Source: Sunxiuqinia rutila
Lineage (GTDB): Bacteria; Bacteroidota; Bacteroidia; Bacteroidales; Prolixibacteraceae
NCBI RefSeq assembly: GCF_050589705.1
Contig: NZ_JBNGOT010000002.1
Coordinates: forward strand, 1 to 64,000
Length of the DNA stretch: 64,000 bases
Direction: 5' to 3'
A model generated the notes under the pieces. That model was not told the DNA's origin. It saw nothing but the letters and a program-made list of their open reading frames with translations, and ran no database searches. Made by a program: the position numbers and the translations under genes. Below are positions 26,910-34,939 of the stretch, piece after piece. Numbering within the stretch: the first letter of the stretch is position 1; every line of letters starts with the position of its first letter.

Positions 26910-26926
26910 GTTACTAAACTTTTGAG

Positions 26927-28273
26927 TTAAATATTAAAAAATATCTTATGAATCTCCTGAATTGCCTTATGCTTGTCTGCATCATCCACAATCAGGTAGC
27001 TTACCAGGTCGGAAGCCCCCGAGCCGCTGAGCAAAACGTTGATTGCATGTTTGGCCACGGCTGAAAACAGTTGAGCGGAGATGCCATGGTTTGTTTGCAT
27101 ACCATGTCCAACAATGGCGATAAGGGAGATGTTCGAAACAAATTCAATTTGGTTCACTGAACTCAGGTCGAGCTGCTGACGAATTTTTTCTGCTTTGGCA
27201 ATATCGTTTCTATTAATAATAATATTGATGCTGGTTTGGGCAGTAATTACTGAACGAATATTGATTTGATGCTGAGCAAAAGCAGTGGTAACAATGGAAA
27301 GGATTCCGGGTTTAAAGCCAACTCCCGGGCCATTGAGTTTCAGGATGGCAATGTCGTCACTGTGTGCTACACTTTTAATGTTTTGGCTTCCCTGCTTTTG
27401 CGTGGAGTTGATGGTGGTTTTCAGGATCTTTTTGCCTTCGCTCAACTCAAATACCTGAATGGGAATGTGCTGTTCAATCAGCGGTTCTACAATGCGGGGA
27501 TGAATGGAGGAGTGGTGAAAGTAAGCCAATTCAGAAGCTTCGGCATAGGTCAGGTTTTCAATGTACGCGGAATGAGGGATAATTTCATCATCGGCGGTTT
27601 TGAATGATTTACTGATTTCCCAAAGCTCCAGCTGATCAACTTCAAGGATGGAAGCTAACGCCGCTGCTGTATAGTCGGCTGCACGTTCGCCAACCCGTGC
27701 AATTTTTCCTTCCGAAGTGCGCCCAAATGAGCCTGGAATTAAAGTTATCCGATCCCAGTTGCGGTTGCGAATGTTCTCAATCGAGGGTGATCGTAGAATG
27801 CTGGCATTGCCATATTCTGCACTGACCACCAGCCCGAGATCTTGAGGATACAATAAGCTTGTTTCCTGGTTATGGTGGTTTAAAATATCTTGAAGAAGGG
27901 CGGTGGTGATGATTTCAGCGTAGCTTAAAACTTGGTCGCGTAGGGCCAGCGAGTAATCACCGGTGTACTGAATTCCTTGCAGCAAGCGTTCCAGCGGGAG
28001 CAAGTTCTGTTCAAAAACCGGAAGGCTTTGAAGTTGGTTACTTTGCGCTACCTTCTGGGCTTCTTCACGCAACTGGTTGAGCAAACCACTGTACGTTTGG
28101 GAAGAGGCACATATAAGCTCCAAGCCGGAAACCAGGACTTGCTGGATATCTTCAGAAGCGGAGATAACAAGCAGGTGCTCCTGCTCAATTTCTTTCAAAA
28201 TGACGAGTAAAGACTGGATAATTTCAGGCTGATTGATATTATTTCCACCAAGCCGAATGACATGCACAGGCAT
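26927..28273 (-). CDS. aspartate kinase-like protein with degenerate active site
   Basis: 448 residues: an amino-acid-kinase domain (1-290) and two ACT domains (IAILKLNGPGVGFKPGILSIV; LIAIVGHGMQTNHGISAQLF). The fold is recognisable from IPGSFGRTSEGKI, LTYAEASELAYF and IHPRIVEPL. Key residues are changed: the normal KFGGTS loop reads RLGGNN (Lys to Arg7), GRGGSDYTA reads GERAADYTA (Arg to Glu196, Ser to Ala199), and WTDVDGV reads WEISKSF. These residues bind ATP and aspartate in LysC-type enzymes, so catalysis may be weak or lost while effector-binding ACT domains remain. First gene of the methionine operon, 64 bases downstream of a Met-rich leader hairpin. Confidence 0.82.
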   Translation of the reverse strand: MPVHVIRLGGNNINQPEIIQSLLVILKEIEQEHLLVISASEDIQQVLVSGLELICASSQTYSGLLNQLREEAQKVAQSNQLQSLPVFEQNLLPLERLLQGIQYTGDYSLALRDQVLSYAEIITTALLQDILNHHNQETSLLYPQDLGLVVSAEYGNASILRSPSIENIRNRNWDRITLIPGSFGRTSEGKIARVGERAADYTAAALASILEVDQLELWEISKSFKTADDEIIPHSAYIENLTYAEASELAYFHHSSIHPRIVEPLIEQHIPIQVFELSEGKKILKTTINSTQKQGSQNIKSVAHSDDIAILKLNGPGVGFKPGILSIVTTAFAQHQINIRSVITAQTSINIIINRNDIAKAEKIRQQLDLSSVNQIEFVSNISLIAIVGHGMQTNHGISAQLFSAVAKHAINVLLSGSGASDLVSYLIVDDADKHKAIQEIHKIFFNI

Positions 28274-28332
28274 AATTTGAGTGTTAAGTTAAACGAAAAA
28301 TAAAAGTAAATGAGTTAGAAAAATCGGGGGTC

Positions 28333-28369
28333 GCCTTCACGCAGTATACATACAATACCAGATGAAGGC
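28333..28369 (-). promoter_or_regulatory. leader hairpin downstream of the Met-rich leader ORF
   Basis: In the minus-strand RNA, GCCTTCA (28369-28363) pairs with TGAAGGC (28339-28333). The inner part GGTAT/ATACT adds further pairs around a small loop. The 5' arm begins on the last base of the leader stop codon, so a ribosome finishing the leader would cover it, whereas a ribosome stalled on the Met codons would not. A U-rich stretch (GATTTTT) lies 9-14 nt after the hairpin, too far for a classical terminator, so how the hairpin acts is unclear. A second small hairpin (CGCTT/AAGCG, 28413-28427) lies just upstream of the leader ORF. Confidence 0.6.
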
Positions 28370-28404
28370 TATTGCATACACATAGACATGGATGGCATAG
28401 ACAT
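28369..28404 (-). CDS. methionine-rich leader peptide of the met operon
   Basis: A 12-codon ORF on the minus strand, ATG at 28404-28402 to TAG at 28371-28369, translates as MSMPSMSMCMQ: five Met and one Cys in eleven residues. It lies 35 codons upstream of the aspartokinase-like gene and 80 bases downstream of a good -7/-33 promoter. Its stop codon touches a stable hairpin. Short ORFs loaded with the end-product amino acid of the operon are the hallmark of ribosome-mediated attenuation, as in trpL and hisL, and here the operon makes methionine. No Shine-Dalgarno sequence is evident, which is usual in this phylum. A chance low-complexity run is possible, since ATGTCTATG occurs twice. Confidence 0.65.
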   Translation of the reverse strand: MSMPSMSMCMQ

Positions 28405-28485
28405 GACAGCAGCGCTTAGGAAAAGCGTAGAAGAATTGTGCTGATATGTTACTTGAATGTCCATTTGTTGCCTTTAATGTTGATG

Positions 28486-28516
28486 CAAACCTAGATATTT
28501 TTTCTAAAAAACAAAA
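28486..28516 (-). promoter_or_regulatory. Bacteroidota-type promoter of the met operon
   Basis: On the minus strand, TTTG (28515-28512), then 18 bases, then TAGGTTTG (28493-28486), matching the phylum consensus TTTG-N18/20-TAnnTTTG. Transcription would begin near 28479, giving a leader of about 75 nt before the Met-rich ORF and about 205 nt before the first structural gene. No SAM-riboswitch core is visible in it. Confidence 0.7.
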
Positions 28517-28599
28517 GTAGTTTCCGAAAAGTTTAAGTCAGGCAACAATTAATTTTATGCACGAACAGCTACTGAAATGGCCGTGGCTTAGATGTTGTG

Positions 28600-29319
28600 T
28601 TATTGTACTTGCTTGAAAGTCATCTCGATTTGCTGATCATCTACAGGCAAAAGCAACTTGATGAAACTGGCGCTGGGCAAGGCCTTAAAAAATACTTTCC
28701 CGTGCATGGAATAATTACTTTCAAGCGTGGTGCGTCGAATGGTGCTTGAGGCCCACTCTTCACGCAGCACATTTAAATTATCGGTTTCAATGGCGTTTTC
28801 AACCGCACCGGCTTGAACGGCTCCATACATATCGGTACGTAAATAGTCGTTGTGGGGATTATCATCACTGAGGGTAGCCACCCCGGTAGCAATATCTACC
28901 CCGGCTGCCAGAATGCTGATGCCCAGGTGATTTTTGGCGCGGGCCTTGTTGGAAGATAACTCCTGGTCAATGGCTAGCAATTCTTCTTCGGGATCAATGG
29001 CTTGCACCGGATTTGGTGTTTTAACGTTTAGTAACGAGTCGTAAGCCATGTAGGCAAAGTTTACCGGATCAATCAGGATTGGCATATTGGATCGATTGGT
29101 TATGTGGAAATCGAACCAGTATTGGTCATTAATAGTCCGGTTAAAACCTACTTCGTAGATTATTCCATAAAGCGAATCGACCACAAATGATTGACCAAAA
29201 AGCCATTTAACTTCTTCTCGCTCTGGTTGCAGTTTAATGATTGCTTGAGGTGTGGAGCAAGACTGGAAAAAGATAAGCGCGATAAATGCAATAAAGCTAA
29301 AGGCCAGTTTTGTTTTCAT
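28600..29319 (-). CDS. hypothetical lipoprotein
   Basis: 239 residues from ATG 29319. The frame is open 48 bases further upstream, but this start gives a lipoprotein signal MKTKLAFSFIAFIALIFFQSC with Cys21. The mature protein starts STPQAIIKLQPEREEVKW and has a beta-rich core (YEVGFNRTINDQYWFDFHITNRSNMPILIDPVNF) like an Ig-type or FxLYD-like fold. A hydrophobic stretch LGISILAAGVDIATGVATL lies in the middle. I do not recognise a family with a known role. It lies 50 bases after tcdA on the same strand. Confidence 0.75.
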   Translation of the reverse strand: MKTKLAFSFIAFIALIFFQSCSTPQAIIKLQPEREEVKWLFGQSFVVDSLYGIIYEVGFNRTINDQYWFDFHITNRSNMPILIDPVNFAYMAYDSLLNVKTPNPVQAIDPEEELLAIDQELSSNKARAKNHLGISILAAGVDIATGVATLSDDNPHNDYLRTDMYGAVQAGAVENAIETDNLNVLREEWASSTIRRTTLESNYSMHGKVFFKALPSASFIKLLLPVDDQQIEMTFKQVQ

Positions 29320-29369
29320 GACGGATGGTGTTTTTTGTGGCCTTCCTCCAAAACCAATGCCAAACACGT

Positions 29370-30086
29370 CTATTTTTCCAACAAATCACGAATAACAACG
29401 GAAGCGCAAAAACACCCAAACAAAGGGGGCATGTACGATATGGTACCTACCGCAGATTTCTTATTTTGTCCTTCTTCCGCCCGAACACGCTTGGGGTCAA
29501 CTTCTTCTGGTGAAAAAATGACTTTAATTCCTTTGTGCACCCCCAGTTTGTGAAGACGTTTGCGGATAACCTTAGCCAACTTACAGTTGTAGCTTTTGGA
29601 GATATCGCTTTGCTGCACCATGGCCGGATCAAATTTTCCGCCGGCACCCATCGAGCTGACAATCGAATAGCCAGCTTTCACGCTGTGATAAATCAGAAAT
29701 ACCTTAGGTGACAGGGTGTCAATGGCATCTACCACGTAGTCATAGTCTGTTTCGTTCAAAAGCTCAATCATGCGTTCGTCTTTCAGGTATTCATTGACAA
29801 TACGCAGCTTAATGTCGGGATTGATGTCTCTGAATCGTTCCCCCAGAATTTCTGCTTTGGGTTTTCCTTCATTGCTAATAAGGGCGGGAAGCTGACGGTT
29901 TCGGTTGGTTTGTTCTACCACGTCGCCATCAACAATGGTCATTTGCCCGATACCAGCCCGGCAAAGTTGCTCAGCTGCATAAGCACCAACTCCACCAAGT
30001 CCTACCACCAACACATGGAAATTTTGCAGTTTCTCCAGGTTTTCATCACCCACCATCAATGCCGTACGTTCTTGCCATTTAGTCAT
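29370..30086 (-). CDS. tcdA: tRNA threonylcarbamoyladenosine dehydratase TcdA (CsdL)
   Basis: 238 residues, an E1-like adenylating enzyme. N-terminal WQERTALMVGDENLEKL, Rossmann loop VVGLGGVGAYAAEQLCRAG (Gly29-Gly34), IVDGDVVEQTNRNRQLPAL, DYVVDAIDTLSPKVFLI, MGAGGKFDPAMVQQSDIS and C-terminal GCFCASVVI. The enzyme uses ATP to cyclise t6A37 to the hydantoin ct6A in ANN-decoding tRNAs. Its start overlaps the TatD gene end by 8 bases, so translation is coupled. In this operon it is joined with a threonyl-tRNA editing domain, another function at the threonine/ANN decoding step. Confidence 0.95.
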   Translation of the reverse strand: MTKWQERTALMVGDENLEKLQNFHVLVVGLGGVGAYAAEQLCRAGIGQMTIVDGDVVEQTNRNRQLPALISNEGKPKAEILGERFRDINPDIKLRIVNEYLKDERMIELLNETDYDYVVDAIDTLSPKVFLIYHSVKAGYSIVSSMGAGGKFDPAMVQQSDISKSYNCKLAKVIRKRLHKLGVHKGIKVIFSPEEVDPKRVRAEEGQNKKSAVGTISYMPPLFGCFCASVVIRDLLEK

Positions 30087-30735
30087 TTCCGAAAATTCTT
30101 TGATAATTATTGAATACCAATTCTTGCAGCGCAGTGACTGTCAAACCAAGAATTTGGGCTGCAAAAATATAAATTGTTTCAATTTTTTCGGTGCTGTCGT
30201 CGGTTTCAAAGAAAAGTTTTTCCAAGGGGATCTGTCTGAGTGAGTTCTGCAGCTTTTGGGGCTTTCTCAGTAATTGGGTTCCAAATGAAAAGTAAAAATC
30301 GTGGGCTAGAAGTTGTTGAGTCGTTTGCTGATTGCCCTGATAAGCATGAAGAATCCATGGAATGGAGCTCTTCCGGCTTTTTTTGATGCGGATAATGTCG
30401 GGGTAGGATTTTACTACATGCAGAATTAAAGGTTTTTGATAGCGCTCGGCCAGCTCCACCTGTTGAATGAACAGTTCTTCCTGCAGCTGAAGTGGTGTTT
30501 CAATTGTTCGGTCCAAGCCACACTCGCCAATTGCCATGATTTGATTTTGAGCCGCCAGCAACTCGAGCTTTTCAAGCAGGGCATTGCTATCTGTGTCCCG
30601 AATATGCCAGGGATGCAAGCCGGATGAATAGCTTGCATCCGAATGCTCCGGAAAAGCATGTTGGAGCAGATGGTTGATCAGCTGGATGCTACCGCCGGGC
30701 TGCTGGTGGTGGGTATGTATATTGACCAATGGCAT
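30079..30735 (-). CDS. TatD family metal-dependent hydrolase
   Basis: 218 residues, shorter than E. coli TatD (about 260). TIM-barrel amidohydrolase-type motifs: NIHTHHQQP (metal His pair), SSGLHPWHI, IMAIGECGLDR (bridging Glu), PLILHVVKSYPDI (His), WILHAYQGNQQTTQQLL (His) and LFFETDDS (Asp). The metal ligands are all present, so it should be active. Relatives are 3'-5' exonucleases and D-aminoacyl-tRNA deacylases; the latter would suit the company of tRNA genes. It lies between the ThrRS-editing-like gene (3-base gap) and tcdA (8-base overlap). Confidence 0.88.
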   Translation of the reverse strand: MPLVNIHTHHQQPGGSIQLINHLLQHAFPEHSDASYSSGLHPWHIRDTDSNALLEKLELLAAQNQIMAIGECGLDRTIETPLQLQEELFIQQVELAERYQKPLILHVVKSYPDIIRIKKSRKSSIPWILHAYQGNQQTTQQLLAHDFYFSFGTQLLRKPQKLQNSLRQIPLEKLFFETDDSTEKIETIYIFAAQILGLTVTALQELVFNNYQRIFGND

Positions 30736-30738
30736 AAG

Positions 30739-31152
30739 CTAAAGGGTGGCCCATATGCGTGCGAGGGAATAACCCGGCGCATCAATTTTTAGATCCAGAA
30801 AATAGCCAAAGGGGGTTTGTGTAGTTTCAAAATCCGCATTCTGTAAGCGTATTTCAGCCTGATCAAAAAGGGCTTTGGTAAAGCCAACACTTGCTTTTGA
30901 CTCAGAAAGATGTGCAAAGGAATGCAGAATGACCCGTTTGCAATTGTTTTTTCGGGCTGTCCACTTTAGGTGGTTGACCAACTTTTTTTCACGGCTTTTT
31001 ACATCTTTTTCTTCATCTTCCTGCTCTACCTGCACAAAGGCCAGAATCGCATCAGTTATGGTATCTCCATGGTTGATGGTTTCTGCTTCCTCCAGGTTCT
31101 TTTCTGCAGGCTTATAACTGAACTCATGGACATACATCACTAAAACCTTCAT
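30739..31152 (-). CDS. free-standing threonyl-tRNA synthetase editing domain
   Basis: 137 residues. The pattern matches the archaeal-type ThrRS N-terminal editing domain: MKVLVMYVHEFSYKPAEK, then a charged helix with AILAFVQVEQED, then RVILHSFAHLSESKASVGFTKALFDQA and ETTQTPFGYFLDLKIDAPGYSLARIW. Archaeal ThrRS uses this DTD-like fold to hydrolyse mischarged Ser-tRNA-Thr. Bacterial ThrRS carries a different N2 editing domain, so a stand-alone copy in a bacterium would work in trans. The catalytic region (HLS and PFGY) is conserved. First gene of a set with TatD and tcdA, with a 3-base gap. Alternative: a related D-Tyr deacylase-like protein. Confidence 0.75.
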   Translation of the reverse strand: MKVLVMYVHEFSYKPAEKNLEEAETINHGDTITDAILAFVQVEQEDEEKDVKSREKKLVNHLKWTARKNNCKRVILHSFAHLSESKASVGFTKALFDQAEIRLQNADFETTQTPFGYFLDLKIDAPGYSLARIWATL

Positions 31153-31270
31153 TCGAATTTGTTTTTAGAATTAAACATTCGATGGTCAAAATTATCATCT
31201 TTCAGGTTAAAACCTTTAAATTAGAACAAGTGTTATTATATTTTCCTAATTTTGACTGAATTTGAACTAC

Positions 31271-33469
31271 ATGGCTGGTTATCGACTGATATTTTTTGCA
31301 CTGCTGATATGGATTGCCAATTCCGCTCAAGGACAACTGTCGGATGGCGGAATGCCTTTGGATGTATCCTTTCCCACTTCACTGAAAAGTAGTTCAGTCG
31401 TTGCTTTACCGCCGCAGAACAACAACTTGCTTCTAAAAAACAGCCTGGCCCAGGCTGATTCGAACCAGTTAAAACCTTTTCGTTTTGCCGTGCCACTGCC
31501 GGTTTCTTTAAATCCTGAAAACTCGGGGCGTTGGATTGAGATGGAGGACTATCGTATTTGGCAGTTGGTTTTGGTGTCACCGGAGGCCAAGTCGTTAAAC
31601 CTTTTGTTTGACCGTTATCACCTGCCTGATGGTGCTCGTTTGTTTTTATTTTCGGCCGATCAATCTGATTTACTCGGCGCTTTTACATCAAAAAACAATC
31701 AGCCGTATGGCGGTTTTGCCAGCTCGCCGGTACTTGGCGACCGGTTGGTGGTTCAGTATGAAGAACCGGTGAATGCTACTTTTCGAGGAGAATTGTCGAT
31801 CAGCCAGGTGAATCATGATTTTGTTGGTGTGAAAGCCTTGAAGTATGGGCGGCGTCCGTTGGGACACATGGCCGGATCGTGCAACATTAACGTGAACTGC
31901 GATTGGGTAAGTGCTTACCAAGATGAAAAAAATGCCATATGTCGGATTATTGTGAGTGGCATCGATCTTTGTACCGGAGCTTTGGTCAACAATACTCAAA
32001 ATGACGGAACTCCTTATGTCTATACGGCAGGACATTGCATTTCCACTAACAAAGAAGCCAATGAGTCGGTTTTCCTGTTCAACTACGAATCGCCCTACTG
32101 CGGTGAGATCGATGGTGATGCAAGCCACTCGCTCAGTGGGAGTGCTTTGCGGGCTATGTCTGATAGCCTTGACTTTAGTCTGGTTGAATTAGGAACAAAG
32201 CCACCAGCCGAGTATCGTCCTTATTATTTAGGGTGGGAGCGAAGCCTGCAAGTGCCAGACTCCAATGCTACGATTCATCATCCTCAGGGCGATGTGAAAA
32301 AGATTTCAATTGACCAACATGCTCCGAGCATCAGAACCTACAGTTATGACTACATTAAGGATGCCTTTTTTTACATTGGAAACTGGGAAGAAGGTACTAC
32401 AGAAGGAGGATCGTCCGGTGCTCCGCTGCTGAATCCGGATAAATTATTGATTGGCTCTCTGACCGGTGGGGCAGCAACCTGTGAACGCCCTTATGGAGAC
32501 TATTTTGCCCGGCTGGCAATTGCCTGGGATTACTTTCCGTTGGAAAGTAAACAGCTTAAACGGTGGCTGGACCCAACCAATATCAATGTGCCGTCGATTA
32601 ACGGTTTTACACCTTACGAACACGAATTGCAGTGTGGGGCTTATACCAATTTTCGGGATGATGATTCGCATGCCAAGCTCGAAATTGTAGAGGGAGGCGT
32701 TTCAAAAGGTTATTGGAGTGGGAATAATACTTATGGCTATATGGAGTTTGCCGAACGATTTGAAAAAACGGCCAGCTCTGAAATCATTGGCGTATCGATG
32801 GGCGTTGGCGAACTGTCTTTGGGACGACTCAATTCTGATGGCATGATTACGGTTAAGGTTTATTCGGGAGAATGGCTGCCGGACACCTTGTTGTACGCGC
32901 AGGACTTTAGCCTGCAAAACTTGGATGAAGGGGTAATGAATTATCTTGCCTTTGATCAGAAAGTGAAAACCAAAGGGCCATTTTATATCGCTTACTCGCT
33001 GGAGTTGCTTGAAGAGGAGGATGTGTTTTCCGTCTTTTTGGCTGATCGGAAAATGGATCCATTGAATTCCTTTCTAATAAAAGACGGGAGTGAATGGTAT
33101 ACCTATCCGGAAAAAACTGCAAGTAGAGGAGGTTCTGCTTTATTAATGGAAGTGGTTCTTTGCAACATTGATGCTTTACCGTCCGAGGATGACCTGAAAA
33201 ATACAGAGTTGGATTTCGACGTTTTTCCGAATCCATTTCGTAGCGGACAAGATTTGTTTTTTAAGTTTCAGCAAACCATCGATCCTCACTTGGTTCAGGT
33301 GGTGGACCTCATGGGGCGCCAGGTAAGTGTGCCATATCGCAAGCTGGGAGATAATTGGCTTCGTTTTGATTTTGCCGGCTTGGTGCCCGGAAACTACATT
33401 ATCAATATTCTGGAGGCCGATCCGAAGAGTCGTTACACCAGTAAAGTAATCTACCTGGGCGATTACTAG
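31271..33469 (+). CDS. secreted chymotrypsin-fold serine protease with T9SS sorting tail
   Basis: 732 residues from ATG 31271 (a TTG lies three codons upstream). Signal peptide MAGYRLIFFALLIWIANSAQG, a pro-region to about 190, then a lysyl-endopeptidase-like catalytic domain: His255 in VYTAGHCI, Asp301 in SLDFSLVEL and Ser382 in TTEGGSSGAPLL. Eight or more Cys suggest disulfides. A beta-sandwich region follows, and the last 80 residues are a type A T9SS C-terminal domain (LDFDVFPNPF, VQVVDLMGRQV, GNYIINIL), so the enzyme is exported through the type IX system and anchored or released. It is divergent from the tRNA-editing operon. Confidence 0.9.
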   Translation: MAGYRLIFFALLIWIANSAQGQLSDGGMPLDVSFPTSLKSSSVVALPPQNNNLLLKNSLAQADSNQLKPFRFAVPLPVSLNPENSGRWIEMEDYRIWQLVLVSPEAKSLNLLFDRYHLPDGARLFLFSADQSDLLGAFTSKNNQPYGGFASSPVLGDRLVVQYEEPVNATFRGELSISQVNHDFVGVKALKYGRRPLGHMAGSCNINVNCDWVSAYQDEKNAICRIIVSGIDLCTGALVNNTQNDGTPYVYTAGHCISTNKEANESVFLFNYESPYCGEIDGDASHSLSGSALRAMSDSLDFSLVELGTKPPAEYRPYYLGWERSLQVPDSNATIHHPQGDVKKISIDQHAPSIRTYSYDYIKDAFFYIGNWEEGTTEGGSSGAPLLNPDKLLIGSLTGGAATCERPYGDYFARLAIAWDYFPLESKQLKRWLDPTNINVPSINGFTPYEHELQCGAYTNFRDDDSHAKLEIVEGGVSKGYWSGNNTYGYMEFAERFEKTASSEIIGVSMGVGELSLGRLNSDGMITVKVYSGEWLPDTLLYAQDFSLQNLDEGVMNYLAFDQKVKTKGPFYIAYSLELLEEEDVFSVFLADRKMDPLNSFLIKDGSEWYTYPEKTASRGGSALLMEVVLCNIDALPSEDDLKNTELDFDVFPNPFRSGQDLFFKFQQTIDPHLVQVVDLMGRQVSVPYRKLGDNWLRFDFAGLVPGNYIINILEADPKSRYTSKVIYLGDY

Positions 33470-33517
33470 CTTTCCTTGTTTTTAGCCACTTTTATGTTGT
33501 TGCTGCCGGTTCGACGG

Positions 33518-34939
33518 CTATGGCGTATTCAGCAACTGTTTCAAAATCGTTTTTAAAGTTTCCACTGTTAGCTTTTTGGCGATGATTTTTTTATCCCGAT
33601 CCACCAGGTAAATCATGGGTGTGGTTCGAATGTTGTAATTAACCTGCATGTTGCTTAACCGGTCCGGATCCCATAAGTTCAGCCAGCCATTAAGTTCATG
33701 TTCTGCGATGAAATTTAGCCATTCTTCCTGATTGTCCTGCGTGTAAACAGCCAAAATAGCTAGTTTTGAAGGGTCTGTTTGGAGAAAAACTTCCTCGAAC
33801 AGTGCCGGGATTTGTTGCTTGCAATGGCCGCACTCGGGTTCCCAGAAAACCACAACCGTATAAGCAGTGCTTTGCTGGAGTAAGCTATGGTATTGGCCTT
33901 CTTCGTCGGGCAGAAACAGTTCGGCAGCGGTGCTTCCCACCAGGTTGTTTTTCCGGAAGTACACTTCGCGGCGAATGGTTTCCAGTGTTTTGGTACTGGC
34001 CCAGAACGCTTGTCCACTCAAATAGTATCTTTCGGCCAAAGCCACAAACACATTTTCCATTCCCAGGTATTCTGACTGCACGCTGTTATTCAGAAGAAAA
34101 GAAACAAGATTTTGAAAGATTTCCGGCTGTGTTTTGCTGGCTTCAATCATCTCAACAGCTACCGGTAACACCGAGTCCGGATGTTGAATCAATACCTTGT
34201 TGAAATAGTTTTCCAGTTTGGAATGAATGGTTGGTGTGCGCCACATTCGGGTGTCCAGCCAGTCAAAGTAATCCCAATAGTGGTTTTTATTGAATTGATA
34301 AGAGTACACAAACATCAAGCTATCGTTGGCTTGCACTTCTGCGGGAAAATCCGCTTTGTTGAGGACTTTTTGGCGGTTAGCAGCCATAAATTTGCCGTAA
34401 AACAAACCGGCTCCTTTTTCGGCTTCGCTTTGCCATTTTTGCTGCATCTCTGCATCCAGTTGGGCCAAGCGCTTTCTGATTGGTTCCTGCAACTCCGTTT
34501 GCTCTCCGGATTCGGCTAGCTGCTGGCGCAGGCGTGAAGCTTCCTGCTGCTTTGTCTTCAGAAAAGTAACATAAGCCTGAAACCACTCGCTTTCACTTGC
34601 ACCTTCGAGTTTGGTGTGCCCATGTTGCTGGCTGATTTGCACGTGTTGATCCTCGCCAAGCAGCAAATCGACTTGTTGTTTCTGCCCCAAAATAAGGGTG
34701 TAAATTCCCTGTGGATACGACTTACTCTTCAGCAAGCTGGCCTGCCCGTGTTGATCAAGCATCAGACTGTCGTTGGCATAAATTTTCCCATTGTAATAAT
34801 GGGCTAAAACAACGGTGTCGTTGGGCTGATCCGGGAAACTGAGCTGAAGGGAGAAGGGCTGGCTGTAGCCAACTGTAGCCAGGCCAAGGAGAACAAATAA
34901 ACTAAATAAGTGCGTAAATTTTTTGAGCATTCTTTTCAT
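33518..34939 (-). CDS. TlpA/ResA-like thiol-disulfide oxidoreductase with N-terminal DUF4369-type domain
   Basis: 473 residues from ATG 34939 (ATG 34930 is also good; upstream codons lie within the preceding gene). Signal peptide MLKKFTHLFSLFVLLGLATVGYSQ. The N-terminal beta domain (FSLQLSFPDQPNDTVVLAHYYNGK) resembles DUF4369. The middle is helical with a coiled-coil-like Gln/Glu-rich stretch. The C-terminal thioredoxin fold has FWEPECGHCKQQIP (CxxC) and IRTTPMIYLVD (cis-Pro). It likely reduces or isomerises periplasmic disulfides. Its start overlaps the end of the glycosyltransferase gene by about 30-38 bases, suggesting coupled translation. Confidence 0.85.
   Translation of the reverse strand: MKRMLKKFTHLFSLFVLLGLATVGYSQPFSLQLSFPDQPNDTVVLAHYYNGKIYANDSLMLDQHGQASLLKSKSYPQGIYTLILGQKQQVDLLLGEDQHVQISQQHGHTKLEGASESEWFQAYVTFLKTKQQEASRLRQQLAESGEQTELQEPIRKRLAQLDAEMQQKWQSEAEKGAGLFYGKFMAANRQKVLNKADFPAEVQANDSLMFVYSYQFNKNHYWDYFDWLDTRMWRTPTIHSKLENYFNKVLIQHPDSVLPVAVEMIEASKTQPEIFQNLVSFLLNNSVQSEYLGMENVFVALAERYYLSGQAFWASTKTLETIRREVYFRKNNLVGSTAAELFLPDEEGQYHSLLQQSTAYTVVVFWEPECGHCKQQIPALFEEVFLQTDPSKLAILAVYTQDNQEEWLNFIAEHELNGWLNLWDPDRLSNMQVNYNIRTTPMIYLVDRDKKIIAKKLTVETLKTILKQLLNTP

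Noticed and set aside
28274..28480. SAM riboswitch upstream of the met operon
   Set aside because: I looked for the SAM-I core (CTTATCAAGAGAGG-like) and SAM-II features in the minus-strand leader and found none. The Met-rich ORF and hairpin explain the leader better.
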